Below are positions 1-9,026 of a DNA stretch of 64,000 nt, in pieces. Made by a program: the position numbers and the translations under genes. The stretch is taken from positions 39,834 to 103,833 of the forward strand of contig JANLJF010000016.1 in assembly GCA_029255605.1 (NCBI GenBank), given 5' to 3'. Under the pieces are notes generated by a model that worked only from the letters and a program-made list of their open reading frames with translations, was not told the origin of the DNA and did no database searches. The DNA comes from Azovibrio restrictus. Lineage in GTDB: Bacteria > Bacteroidota > Bacteroidia > Chitinophagales > Chitinophagaceae. How positions within the stretch are numbered: position 1 is the first letter of the stretch; every line of letters starts with the position of its first letter.

Positions 1-1
1 C

Positions 2-871
2 GCTTCTCACACAATGCTATTGCGCAGTGCTAAGGTTGCTGTTAATAACCTGGGTTTTGCACAAAAACTTGGCAATAGCGGTGTTTTGGGTGTGAACATT
101 ATGGCTATGACCTTTGGTGAAATTCCGATAACTGAGTATAACAACCCTGAAACGACACTGGGTACTTATACACCTCAGTTCTTCAATTTCACACTGGGTT
201 ATGCAAAATCGTTTTCCCGCAGCATTCAGGCTGGTGTAGCTGCGACCTTCGTTTCTCAGCAAATATCAAACGTAAAGGCAAGTGGTGCAGCATTTGAGGC
301 TGGTATCCAATACGTAACAGGTAAGCGTGATAACTTCCACTTTGGTATCACCCTGCGCAATATTGGTACCAATATGCGTTTCAATGGTAATGGTTTCTCC
401 ATCAACTCTGAAGCACCTGAGAATGAGTCATATACCATGAATATGCAAACGCCATCTGAGAAATTTGAGCTGCCTACATACCTTAATTTTGGTATTGCTT
501 ACGATTTCTACCTGGATGAGAAAAGTGTAGCCCAGGCTACTGGTGAAGAGCAGGCTACTGAAGCTCCGAAACCTAAGCACAGGTTGACAGGTATGGCAAA
601 CTTCACTTCAAACTCATTTAATAACGATTACCTGGGTATTGCTGCTGAGTATGCTTTCAGGGAGATGTTCATGTTGCGTGCCGGTTACCGTTATGAAAAA
701 GGCATTGGCGGCGACCAGCCAACAACTATGTACACCGGCGTTAGTGCAGGTGCTACTGTTGCAACACGTATTGGCGAAAAAGGACCAATGCTGGCTGTAG
801 ATTACTCTTTCCGCCCAACACAACGCCCAAGCACCGGTGTGCATGTTTTCACACTGCGTTTTATGCGTTAA
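2..871 (+). CDS. PorV/PorQ-family outer-membrane protein (T9SS-associated), 5'-truncated by the window edge
   Basis: Reading frame is open upstream of the ATG at 14 (…ASHTMLLRSAK). Beta-barrel-like sequence with alternating aromatics and C-terminal 'VFTLRFMR'. Confidence 0.6.
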   Translation, partial: ASHTMLLRSAKVAVNNLGFAQKLGNSGVLGVNIMAMTFGEIPITEYNNPETTLGTYTPQFFNFTLGYAKSFSRSIQAGVAATFVSQQISNVKASGAAFEAGIQYVTGKRDNFHFGITLRNIGTNMRFNGNGFSINSEAPENESYTMNMQTPSEKFELPTYLNFGIAYDFYLDEKSVAQATGEEQATEAPKPKHRLTGMANFTSNSFNNDYLGIAAEYAFREMFMLRAGYRYEKGIGGDQPTTMYTGVSAGATVATRIGEKGPMLAVDYSFRPTQRPSTGVHVFTLRFMR

Positions 872-901
872 AAGGGAAAAATCCTTATTTTTGTTTCAAT
901 G

Positions 902-940
902 CAACGCTTCTGCACACACAGGAGCGTTGTATTTTTATTT
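902..940 (+). terminator. Hairpin (CAACGCT…AGCGTTG) followed by a T-rich tract; terminator or greA 5'UTR hairpin
   Basis: Inverted repeat seen directly. A TATTTTTG (TAnnTTTG-type) box lies just upstream, so it may instead be in the greA leader. Confidence 0.5.
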
Positions 941-969
941 ACTGTTCTAAACCATAAAAATTAGTGGTT

Positions 970-1443
970 ATGTCTGGAGTAAACTATGTAACGAAAGAGA
1001 CACTGGAGCAAATGAGAGATGAGCTTACAGTACTGAAAACAAGTGGCAGGGCCGAAATAGCAAGGCAAATTGCAGAGGCACGTGAAAAAGGCGACTTAAA
1101 GGAAAATGCAGAGTATGATGCAGCCAAAGAGGCACAGGGTTACCATGAGGCTAAAATAGCACAATTGGAGTCGGCCATAGCTACTTCAAGAGTGATTGAT
1201 GCAAAAGACCTGGATATTAGTAAGGTATCCATATTGAGCAAGGTAAAGCTGACTAATATGGGTACTAAGAAAGTAGTGGAATACCAGCTGGTGTCTGAGC
1301 AGGAAGCCGACCTGAAGGCTGGTAAGATATCTATCACATCACCCATAGGTAAGGGATTGCTAGGTAAAAAAATAGGTGAAGTAGCAGAAATATCTGTACC
1401 TAGCGGTATGCTTAAATTCAAGATAGAGAACATATCTATATAG
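970..1443 (+). CDS. greA: Transcription elongation factor GreA
   Basis: Protein MSGVNYVTKETLEQMRDELTVLKTSGRAEIARQIAEAREKGDLKENAEYDAAKEAQ is a canonical GreA N-terminus. The ATG at 970 is preferred over the upstream GTG at 964. Confidence 0.95.
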   Translation: MSGVNYVTKETLEQMRDELTVLKTSGRAEIARQIAEAREKGDLKENAEYDAAKEAQGYHEAKIAQLESAIATSRVIDAKDLDISKVSILSKVKLTNMGTKKVVEYQLVSEQEADLKAGKISITSPIGKGLLGKKIGEVAEISVPSGMLKFKIENISI

Positions 1444-1446
1444 TTT

Positions 1447-1839
1447 ATGGCAAGCATTTTCACAAAAATCATCGAAGGCGAGATACCATCGTATAAAATA
1501 GCTGAGAACGATAAATTCTATGCTTTTTTAGATATAGCGCCTATGGCTAAAGGCCATGTGCTGATAGTACCCAAGGTGGAAACCGATAAATTCTTTGATG
1601 TGGCCGATGACTATCTGCAAGAGTGGTTGCTGTTTGCAAAACCTATTGCAAAGGCAATAGAAAAGGCTTTTGACTGCAATAGATGTGGCATGAGTGTAGT
1701 AGGGCTGGAAGTGCCGCATGCGCATATGCATCTTATACCCATCCATTCAGCAGATGACCTGAACTTTACAAGGCCTAAACTGAAACTATCTGAAGCTGAG
1801 TTTCAGGTAGTGCAGCAACAGATAACAGACAATATGTAA
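1447..1839 (+). CDS. HIT family protein (histidine triad nucleotide hydrolase)
   Basis: SIFTKIIEGEIPSYKIAE N-terminus and HAHMHLIP histidine triad. Confidence 0.93.
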   Translation: MASIFTKIIEGEIPSYKIAENDKFYAFLDIAPMAKGHVLIVPKVETDKFFDVADDYLQEWLLFAKPIAKAIEKAFDCNRCGMSVVGLEVPHAHMHLIPIHSADDLNFTRPKLKLSEAEFQVVQQQITDNM

Positions 1840-1866
1840 AAAGACGGCAAACGCCGTTTTTTTCTT
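1838..1866. terminator. Bidirectional hairpin terminator (ACGGC-AAAC-GCCGT with A/T flanks)
   Basis: Stem-loop between convergent genes. Confidence 0.7.
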
Positions 1867-1867
1867 T

Positions 1868-2164
1868 TTAGGGTACTACTACTTTCTGAGTCACGCTCCA
1901 TGCTTGCGGCTTATCCGCAAACAGAGCTTTTGTTCTGGCCCAGGTATCTTTAAACAGTTCTGAAAACCGGTAATGGTCTAAATGCTGCTCGCTTTGCCAA
2001 TGGCTGTAAGTAAGAAATACATTGGCATCGTGTGCATCCTGCCACAGCTCTAAATGCGTGCAGCCTTCAAAATGGCGTATCAGGTGCTTACGCTCCTCAA
2101 ACAATGCCTGGAAAGCCTCTACATGCTGTGGCTCAAATGTCATCCTTACAATACGTACAATCAT
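1868..2164 (-). CDS. Antibiotic biosynthesis monooxygenase (ABM) domain protein
   Basis: MIVRIVRMTFEPQHVEAFQALFEERKHLIRHFEGCTHLELWQDAHDANVFLTYSHWQSEQHLDHYR: ABM-fold pattern. ATGA overlap with the upstream gene. Confidence 0.8.
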   Translation of the reverse strand: MIVRIVRMTFEPQHVEAFQALFEERKHLIRHFEGCTHLELWQDAHDANVFLTYSHWQSEQHLDHYRFSELFKDTWARTKALFADKPQAWSVTQKVVVP

Positions 2165-2955
2165 TCAAAGATTATTTTAATGGCATTATACATCAGGTGC
2201 TGCTCTTTACTGAGCCTCAGCCCTAGCAGGCTGGCTGCCTTGCCCTGGTTGATGGCTATTTCAAGATAACCTGTGCTATTGAAACGGCACAGCATTTCAT
2301 CGCGCGGTACATCGCTGTAATGGTTACTTATTTTGCTAATAGATTCCCGCAGGAACAGCATACGGAATGGCCTGCCGTGGCTATAAGCTTCAAACTGCTC
2401 GTGCGTAATGTTGATGACCACATTCTCATACCTGTCTATATGTATCACATGGCATTCTACGGTGTTGCCTGTAAGGCGCGGCTGCCAGTGCACCAGTGCA
2501 TTGCTCATATCACAAGGCACCAGCTCCATATCTTTAGCATTGTGGCCATTCCCCAGTTTGTTTATCATATCTGCCGCTGCTTTCATCCAGTCTTTCATGG
2601 TATAATTGGCAGGCAATGCGGGGCATAGCCATGTGGAGTAGTAGGCACCGCTGAAAGCCAGCGAAAGCACACCATTATCGGGCGCCAGGAAATAGTGCCC
2701 GTCTTTCTGGCAAAGCAATAGCTTAGGTGCTGCATCATAAAATACATTGCACAGTACTACGTGAAAGCTGCCTGCAGGAAAATTTCTGTATGCTGAATTG
2801 AGTAGATAGGCCGCCTGTTGCAAATGATATGGCTCTACCTGGTGCGAAACATCGACAATAGGCAACCGGCTTGCATGCTGCATCAGGATGCCCTTTGCAG
2901 CTGCCACAGAGGCATCCTGCAAACCGAAATCTGACAGCAGAGTGATACAAGCCAT
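2161..2955 (-). CDS. S-adenosyl-L-methionine hydroxide adenosyltransferase family protein (DUF62)
   Basis: Starts MACITLLSDFGLQDASVAAAKGILMQ…IVDVSHQVEPYHLQQAAYLL and contains LAPDNGVLSL. The internal ATG at 2955 is favoured over the 3168 ORF start. Confidence 0.88.
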   Translation of the reverse strand: MACITLLSDFGLQDASVAAAKGILMQHASRLPIVDVSHQVEPYHLQQAAYLLNSAYRNFPAGSFHVVLCNVFYDAAPKLLLCQKDGHYFLAPDNGVLSLAFSGAYYSTWLCPALPANYTMKDWMKAAADMINKLGNGHNAKDMELVPCDMSNALVHWQPRLTGNTVECHVIHIDRYENVVINITHEQFEAYSHGRPFRMLFLRESISKISNHYSDVPRDEMLCRFNSTGYLEIAINQGKAASLLGLRLSKEQHLMYNAIKIIFE

Positions 2956-3097
2956 AAAAGTAGATAGCAAAAGTAAACCGCTAAAACGGCAATGCAAAGC
3001 CGGATTGCCATTATAGGTGCATAATAGAAAATATTTAGTCCATATTTGCGTTATTAATTCTACTACTAACTTTACTGAGAAGTATATAAACTGCCCG

Positions 3098-4525
3098 ATG
3101 CGTAATAAAGGTTTTATAGTTGCCACCCTGTTTGTGATGCTGATAGCTGTACTGGGTACAGGCTGCAAGAAGGAAAAACTGCTGACAGCTGGTGGCCAGC
3201 TGCGTTACTCTACCGATACCCTTACTTTCGATACCGTGTTTACAGCACAAGGGAGTTTCACTACACAGGTAAAACTGTATAATCCCCAAAATCAGAAAGT
3301 AAATATCAGCACCATCAGGTTGGAGCAGGGTAATCAATCACAGTTTCATCTAAACGTAAATGGCATTAGTGGCAATAATGTTACAAACATAGAGCTGGCG
3401 GCTAATGATAGCATGTACATTTTTGCTACTGTAAATGTAGACCCTACTAATATAAACACGCCTTTTGTAGTAGAAGATAAAGTAATAGCTACCATGAACG
3501 GTAAGGATTATGAGCTACCATTGCTGGCATACGGGCAGAATGCTTATTATTTAATAGACAGCCTGATAGAAACATCGCAAACCTGGCTTACAGATAAGCC
3601 TTATGTTATTATACACAGCGCACAGGTAAAGGAGAATACTACACTGACGATACCGGCAGGTTGCCGCATCTACATGCATGCCGATTCGCGCCTGTATGTA
3701 GATGGTACATTGATAGTGAATGGTACAAAAAAAGATAGTGTAATATTTCAAGGCGACAGGCTGGACAGGAAATATTTCGGCAATGAAGGTTACCCCGGTG
3801 AGTGGGGTGGTCTGTACTTCTCGCCCAAAAGCCGTAAAAGTGTTCTGAACTACGCGATATTAAGGAACTGCGGCAGCACTACCGGCCTGGGGCTTGCCGC
3901 CGCCATCTGGGCTACGCCCGATAGTGTGAATGATAATGATTTTCAATTGCGCATGTATAGCACCATCATTGAAAACTCGATAGGCTATGGTATAGTAGGC
4001 TTTGGTAGTACCATATACGGGCAGAATTGCCTGATACATAATTGCGGTGCACAGGGGTTGGCTACTTTTGAAGGTGGACAATATTATTTCGATAATTGTA
4101 ATTTTGTTACATACGGTAATAAGAAATTGAGCCATATAGATAACCCGACCGTAGCGCTTATCAACTACAGGGATATTGATGATTATAACTATGTAGCGGG
4201 GCCGTTAGATGCACAACTCCGCAACTGCGTTATCTGGGGTTCTCTGGAAAATGAATGCTTTATCAATAAAAAAGGGAATAGCACAGTAGATGTGAAGCTG
4301 ATAAACTGTGCTATCAAGAGTAAAGAAGCGATACCATCTTACGTTACCAATACCAACAGCATCATCAATACAGATCCATCCTTCAAAGATGCAAATGGTG
4401 GGGATTTCAAATTGAATGAAAACTCCCCCCTAAGAGATAAAGGTATAAACATCAGCGGACTGGATAGGGACCTGGACGACAAGCCGCGTACCGGTGTGCC
4501 GGATATTGGCTGTTATGAATATTAA
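3098..4525 (+). CDS. Lipoprotein with right-handed beta-helix/choice-of-anchor-like repeats
   Basis: Lipobox-like VLGTGCKKEK; repeated 'LINCAIKS'/'LRNCVIWG' coils; C-terminal DLDDKPRTGVPDIGCYEY. ATG at 3098 precedes the signal peptide. Confidence 0.75.
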   Translation: MRNKGFIVATLFVMLIAVLGTGCKKEKLLTAGGQLRYSTDTLTFDTVFTAQGSFTTQVKLYNPQNQKVNISTIRLEQGNQSQFHLNVNGISGNNVTNIELAANDSMYIFATVNVDPTNINTPFVVEDKVIATMNGKDYELPLLAYGQNAYYLIDSLIETSQTWLTDKPYVIIHSAQVKENTTLTIPAGCRIYMHADSRLYVDGTLIVNGTKKDSVIFQGDRLDRKYFGNEGYPGEWGGLYFSPKSRKSVLNYAILRNCGSTTGLGLAAAIWATPDSVNDNDFQLRMYSTIIENSIGYGIVGFGSTIYGQNCLIHNCGAQGLATFEGGQYYFDNCNFVTYGNKKLSHIDNPTVALINYRDIDDYNYVAGPLDAQLRNCVIWGSLENECFINKKGNSTVDVKLINCAIKSKEAIPSYVTNTNSIINTDPSFKDANGGDFKLNENSPLRDKGINISGLDRDLDDKPRTGVPDIGCYEY

Positions 4526-4562
4526 CAGGCAGCATTTATGCTTTGTTTTATATGCCTCATAC

Positions 4563-5099
4563 TCAGGCAGCATGGTGTTGTTGCACGTACTCCATAAAGC
4601 GCGGCATAGCCAGGTGGAACCAAGGCGTGAAGTCTTCCGGCTTTTCGTGCATCCAACGCTGTAAATCAGCAGCTGCTATAAACTTGTAGTCGTTCGCTTC
4701 TTCGGCATTCGGTTTCACATCACCATCGTAAGTGCCAAAGTATATATGGTCGTACTCGTTCTCTATCAGTTCATTGTTCACATCCGCTTTATAGCGTAGG
4801 GTGAAGATAGGCTCCAGGTCACAGTCAAATCCCATTTCTTCCTGCAGGCGTCTGTGTGCTGCATGCAGCGTGCTTTCGCGTGGTGCCGGGTGAGAGCAGC
4901 AGGTATTGCTCCACAAACCACCTGAATGGTATTTGCTGTAAGCCCGTTGTTGCAGTAGTATCTCGTTATTGCTGTTCAATATAAATACAGACAATGCACG
5001 GTGCAATGCACCTGCGCGGTGTGCCTGCAGTTTCTCCATTGTGCCCAGCCACTCATCCTGTTCATTCACCAGTATCACGTGGTTTTCTTTCGCCGCCAT
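4563..5099 (-). CDS. idi: Isopentenyl-diphosphate delta-isomerase, type I (Nudix)
   Basis: WSNTCCSHP…RRLQEEMGFDC and ENEYDHIYFG motifs. Confidence 0.95.
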   Translation of the reverse strand: MAAKENHVILVNEQDEWLGTMEKLQAHRAGALHRALSVFILNSNNEILLQQRAYSKYHSGGLWSNTCCSHPAPRESTLHAAHRRLQEEMGFDCDLEPIFTLRYKADVNNELIENEYDHIYFGTYDGDVKPNAEEANDYKFIAAADLQRWMHEKPEDFTPWFHLAMPRFMEYVQQHHAA

Positions 5100-5109
5100 A
5101 GGTGCAAAG

Positions 5110-5949
5110 TTATAGAAGGTTCAGCCTGTTATTGACACCTGCCGTAAATACGATGAACATTTTTTCATAATCGGGTACACGCACACGCTGTTCCAGCACC
5201 GATTGCGGTTGCATACGTTGTATTTTCCTGAACAATGCATAATAATACCGGTATGCGGTATAAACTCCCAAACGTGCTTTCCATGGCAGCTTACGTATCC
5301 CTGTGAGTGCGGCTTTAAAATCGGCTTCAATATCGTGTTCTATCTTCTTCTTGCTCTGTATGTCAAAGCGGTAAAAATCCAGCTCCGGAAAATAAGTACG
5401 GTTCAGGTTGTTGTAGTCCGACTGTATATCCCGTAGGAAATTTATCTTTTGAAAGGCTGCGCCTAGTTTCCGTGCGCCTTGTTGCAATTCATCATACTTC
5501 TTCATGTCCCCTTCGCAGAAAACACAGAGGCACATCAGCCCCACCACTTCTGCCGAACCATATACATATTCATCCAGCTCATGCACCGTGTTATAGTCCG
5601 TTTTGTGCAGGTCCAGCTTCATGCTGTGCAGGAAGGCGGTGATGAGTTCATAAGGTATGTTATATGTATGCACCACATGCTGAAAGCTATGCAGCACCGG
5701 GTTCAGGCTGATGCCACGCGATACCGCCAGCCAGGTATCACGTTCAAATTCATCCAGCAGTGTTGCCTTATCGTGCTCGTGAAAGGTATCTACTATTTCA
5801 TCTGCCAGCCTTACAAAGCCATAGATGTCATGTATCGGGCCTCGCAGGTCTTTATGCAACAGCTTAATGGCACTTGAAAAAGACGTGCTGTATTGCTGCG
5901 TTATTATCTTGCTGCAGGCATGGCTCACACTATGAAAAATGGACATCAT
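5110..5949 (-). CDS. crtB: Phytoene/squalene synthase family protein
   Basis: YGFVRLADEIVDTFHEHDK (DxxxD-type), YVYGSAEVVGLMCL, LGAAFQKINFLRDIQSDYNNLNRTYFP. Confidence 0.93.
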   Translation of the reverse strand: MMSIFHSVSHACSKIITQQYSTSFSSAIKLLHKDLRGPIHDIYGFVRLADEIVDTFHEHDKATLLDEFERDTWLAVSRGISLNPVLHSFQHVVHTYNIPYELITAFLHSMKLDLHKTDYNTVHELDEYVYGSAEVVGLMCLCVFCEGDMKKYDELQQGARKLGAAFQKINFLRDIQSDYNNLNRTYFPELDFYRFDIQSKKKIEHDIEADFKAALTGIRKLPWKARLGVYTAYRYYYALFRKIQRMQPQSVLEQRVRVPDYEKMFIVFTAGVNNRLNLL

Positions 5950-5953
5950 AAGC

Positions 5954-7432
5954 TCAGGCAGTTTTGAGTGTTTTCTTTTTAAGAATCTGTTTGGCTACTA
6001 TCTCTCCCGATATCAGTGCGGGCGGCACACCCGGTCCCGGTACAGTCAGTTGCCCGGTATAATACAGGTTGTGCAGTTTTTTATTGCGTATGGATGGTTT
6101 GAGCAATGCAGTTTGCCGCAGTGTATTGGCCAGGCCATAGGCATTACCCTTAAAGGCATTATAATCGGTTACAAAATCGTTGTGTGCATAGCTGCGTATG
6201 TAGGTAATATGCGGCTTTATATCAATGCCTGTACGCTGCGCTATACGTCGTATGGCTGTTTCAAAATACTGATTGCGTATGGCTTCAGTATCTTCCATGC
6301 CCGGCGCTATGGGTATTAGTATAAAGAGGTTTTCACATCCTTCGGGCGCTACGCTAACATCTGTTTTTGATGGGCAGCATACATACATCAGTGGCTCATC
6401 GGGCCATTGAGGCTTTGTGTACAGCGCTGCAGCGTGCGCATCGAAGGGCGCATCAAAAAACAGGTTGTGGTGTTGCAGGTTTTCTATTTTTCTATCGATA
6501 CCTACATAATACAGCAGGCACGATGGGGCCATCTCGCGTTTGTCCCAATAGCCATCGCTGTAGTTCCTGTATGCATCCGGCAATAGTTCTGCTTCTGCAT
6601 GGTGATAATCGCAGGCAAGGATGATGTTATCTGCATTCAGGTCTTGCCTGTCGGTAGATACAATGCCCGCTTCATGGCCCCATGCTTTAATGCCGGTGAC
6701 AGTTTCATTAAATTGAAACTGTACACCTAGTTCTGTTGCCAACTGATGCATGGCATTGGCTACCTGCACCATGCCACCCATAGGGTACCAAGTGCCCAGC
6801 TTCATGTCGGCATAGTTCATCATGCTGTATAATGCCGGTGTATTGCGTGGCAATGCACCGAGGAATAATATCGGGAACTCTACCAGTTGCTGCAGCTTGG
6901 GGTGCTTGAAATACCGGCGCACATGCTTGTGCATCGATGTCAGCATATCTATGCGCAACAGTGAGCGCATTACATCTGTACGCATAAACTCAGTAACGGA
7001 TAACCCCGGCTGGTATATAAAATGATTGAAGGCTGCGTCGTATTTATACGCTGCTTCATTCAGAAAGGCATCCAGCTTTTCAGCCGCGCCTGTTTCGTGT
7101 TGTTCAAACAGGTTACGCAGTTCCCGGTAGTCGCTGGGAATATCTGTCATACCATCTTCCCAGAATACGCGGTATGATGGTGATAGTCTTTCCAACTGAT
7201 AGTAGTCGGCAGGTGTTTTGCCAAACTGTGCAAAGAACCGTTCAAATACATCGGGCATCCAGTACCAGCTAGGACCCATATCGAAGGTGAAGCCATTTGC
7301 CGAAAATGCTCTTGCCCTGCCACCAGCTGTGCTGTGTTTTTCAACCACCGTCACTTGTACACCTTCTTTTGCAAGAAAGCATGCAGCCGACATGCCCGCA
7401 AACCCACTTCCTATGACGATAGCTTTTTTCAA
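5954..7432 (-). CDS. crtI: Phytoene desaturase (CrtI family)
   Basis: N-terminal GSGFAGMSAACFLAKEGVQVTVVEKHSTAGGRARAF FAD motif; C-terminal GLANTLRQTALLKPSIRNKKLHNLYYTGQLTVPGPGVPPALISGEIVA. Confidence 0.95.
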   Translation of the reverse strand: MKKAIVIGSGFAGMSAACFLAKEGVQVTVVEKHSTAGGRARAFSANGFTFDMGPSWYWMPDVFERFFAQFGKTPADYYQLERLSPSYRVFWEDGMTDIPSDYRELRNLFEQHETGAAEKLDAFLNEAAYKYDAAFNHFIYQPGLSVTEFMRTDVMRSLLRIDMLTSMHKHVRRYFKHPKLQQLVEFPILFLGALPRNTPALYSMMNYADMKLGTWYPMGGMVQVANAMHQLATELGVQFQFNETVTGIKAWGHEAGIVSTDRQDLNADNIILACDYHHAEAELLPDAYRNYSDGYWDKREMAPSCLLYYVGIDRKIENLQHHNLFFDAPFDAHAAALYTKPQWPDEPLMYVCCPSKTDVSVAPEGCENLFILIPIAPGMEDTEAIRNQYFETAIRRIAQRTGIDIKPHITYIRSYAHNDFVTDYNAFKGNAYGLANTLRQTALLKPSIRNKKLHNLYYTGQLTVPGPGVPPALISGEIVAKQILKKKTLKTA

Positions 7433-7450
7433 CGTGCGTGAAGTTATTGT

Positions 7451-7948
7451 TTATCGGTCCAGTTGAGACATTAATGTTTTCCGTGCAAAGTGTATCCGGC
7501 TCTTCACAGTACCAAGTGGCTCTTGCAGCAGGTCGGCTATCTCCTGGTATTTATAGCCTGTGTAGTGCAACTCAAAGCACAGGCGGAATATCTGCGGTAA
7601 CCCATCTATCGCTTTTTTCACCTCCCCAAGCCGCATATTATTCCAGCCTTCATTATATACTGCTTTTTGGGTGCTGTACATCAGGGCATCGGCAGGTACA
7701 TCGCCTGACACCTTGAAGAACTTTTTACTGCGCCGGTAGTTATTGATGAAAATATTGCGCATTATAGTGTAGAGCCATGCCTTCAAGTTGGTGCCAAACT
7801 GGTATTTCTCTTTGTTCATCAGGGCGCGCATCATGGTTTCCTGGAAGAGGTCCTGCGCATCTTCATGATCGCGTGTAAGCGTTATGGCATAAGGCTTCAG
7901 AAAGTCGCCGTGGCGCACTACCATGTTATTAAAGTCAGCAGCAGTCAT
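7451..7948 (-). CDS. ECF-type RNA polymerase sigma factor
   Basis: HEDAQDLFQETMMRAL (region 2), YKYQEIADLLQEPLGTVKSRIHFARKTL (region 4). Start taken at the ATG 7948. Confidence 0.92.
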   Translation of the reverse strand: MTAADFNNMVVRHGDFLKPYAITLTRDHEDAQDLFQETMMRALMNKEKYQFGTNLKAWLYTIMRNIFINNYRRSKKFFKVSGDVPADALMYSTQKAVYNEGWNNMRLGEVKKAIDGLPQIFRLCFELHYTGYKYQEIADLLQEPLGTVKSRIHFARKTLMSQLDR

Positions 7949-7956
7949 ACATTTTT

Positions 7957-7987
7957 TGTTTAACTGTTTATGGTGTAAAGTTAAACA
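7957..7987. promoter_or_regulatory. Candidate operator: perfect inverted repeat TGTTTAACT-N13-AGTTAAACA
   Basis: Arms 7957-7965 and 7979-7987 read directly; located 8-39 bp upstream of the sigma factor ATG. Confidence 0.55.
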
Positions 7988-8108
7988 CTCATACCATCTG
8001 CCAAAATAGTTTTTGTTTATAGTTACTGTGGTCTTTATTAAACAAGACGTGCGGGCATATGGTTTCTCAACCAGAATGGCCATTAGCGTATATATCAATA
8101 AGAAAGGA

Positions 8109-9008
8109 TTAACTAAGGCTCAGGATATAATTCTTAACCTGCTGCAAGGAATAAAAAGGTACTATGCGCGGGTGGCTCTGCAGCTTGGTATGCTTCAGCA
8201 TACTGCCCGATACGAGGATGGTAATACCGGGTAATGTTTCGGTCAGTTTCTTCAGATACTTATTGCTGTCAAATTCGGAAGCCACAGATGTAAGGTGGAT
8301 AAAAGCATAGTCCGGCTTTTTCATTTCTGCGGTCAGTTGCACATCTTTTACCGGCGAATTAGGGCCGAGATAGATGGGTTTCTTTCCATGCTTCAGCAAA
8401 AGATAGTGCACATACATCAGGCCTATGTCGTGTATCTCTCCTTCGGGCAGGAATAATAGTACAGACGGGCCGGCATCCGGATTTTTGGGTAGTTGTTCTA
8501 TAGCAAGGGCCAGTTTGCGATACACGATATTACTCATAATATGCTCCTGCGCCGGAAATATGCGGTCGGTCATCCACATGATCCCCACCTTTTCCAGGAA
8601 GGAAAACAGCAAGCGTTCCACAGCCATTTCTATACCGTTCTTTTTAATGTAGGCGGTTATCAGCGCTTCAAAGAGGTCGGTATCCAGGGTCAGCATCGTT
8701 TCCAGCATCTTGTTTACCTGTGCCTGCAGCTGGAATTCCTGGTCATTTATTTTATTGATTACATTATTGATCTCCTCCTCGCTCATTTCCTGTATGCGCG
8801 ATATCTTATAACCGTAATCATTAAGGAGGGCTATGCGCAGCGCATATTTCAGGTCGGTAGCATCATAATACCGGATATTGGTTGGGGTACGCTTAGGCTG
8901 CAATATGCCATAGCGTTGCTCCCATATGCGTATGGTATGTGCTTTGATGCCTGTCAGGTTTTCTATATCCCTGATGCTGAAACGGTTCATATCTGCTGTA
9001 ATACCCAC
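8109..9008 (-). CDS. MerR-family regulator with C-terminal cobalamin-binding domain (CarH/LitR-like)
   Basis: N-terminal RFSIRDIENLTGIKAHTIRIWEQRYGILQPKRT HTH; W-x9-EH (WMTDRIFPAQEH) and E/DxHxxG (EIHDIG) B12-binding motifs. Confidence 0.92.
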   Translation of the reverse strand: MGITADMNRFSIRDIENLTGIKAHTIRIWEQRYGILQPKRTPTNIRYYDATDLKYALRIALLNDYGYKISRIQEMSEEEINNVINKINDQEFQLQAQVNKMLETMLTLDTDLFEALITAYIKKNGIEMAVERLLFSFLEKVGIMWMTDRIFPAQEHIMSNIVYRKLALAIEQLPKNPDAGPSVLLFLPEGEIHDIGLMYVHYLLLKHGKKPIYLGPNSPVKDVQLTAEMKKPDYAFIHLTSVASEFDSNKYLKKLTETLPGITILVSGSMLKHTKLQSHPRIVPFYSLQQVKNYILSLS

Positions 9009-9026
9009 GGTAGTAGCATTTCAAGG

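Noticed and set aside
2955-3168. N-terminal extension of the DUF62 ORF
   Set aside because: The domain begins at MACITLLSDFG (2955); the extension overlaps the upstream region of the divergent lipoprotein gene.
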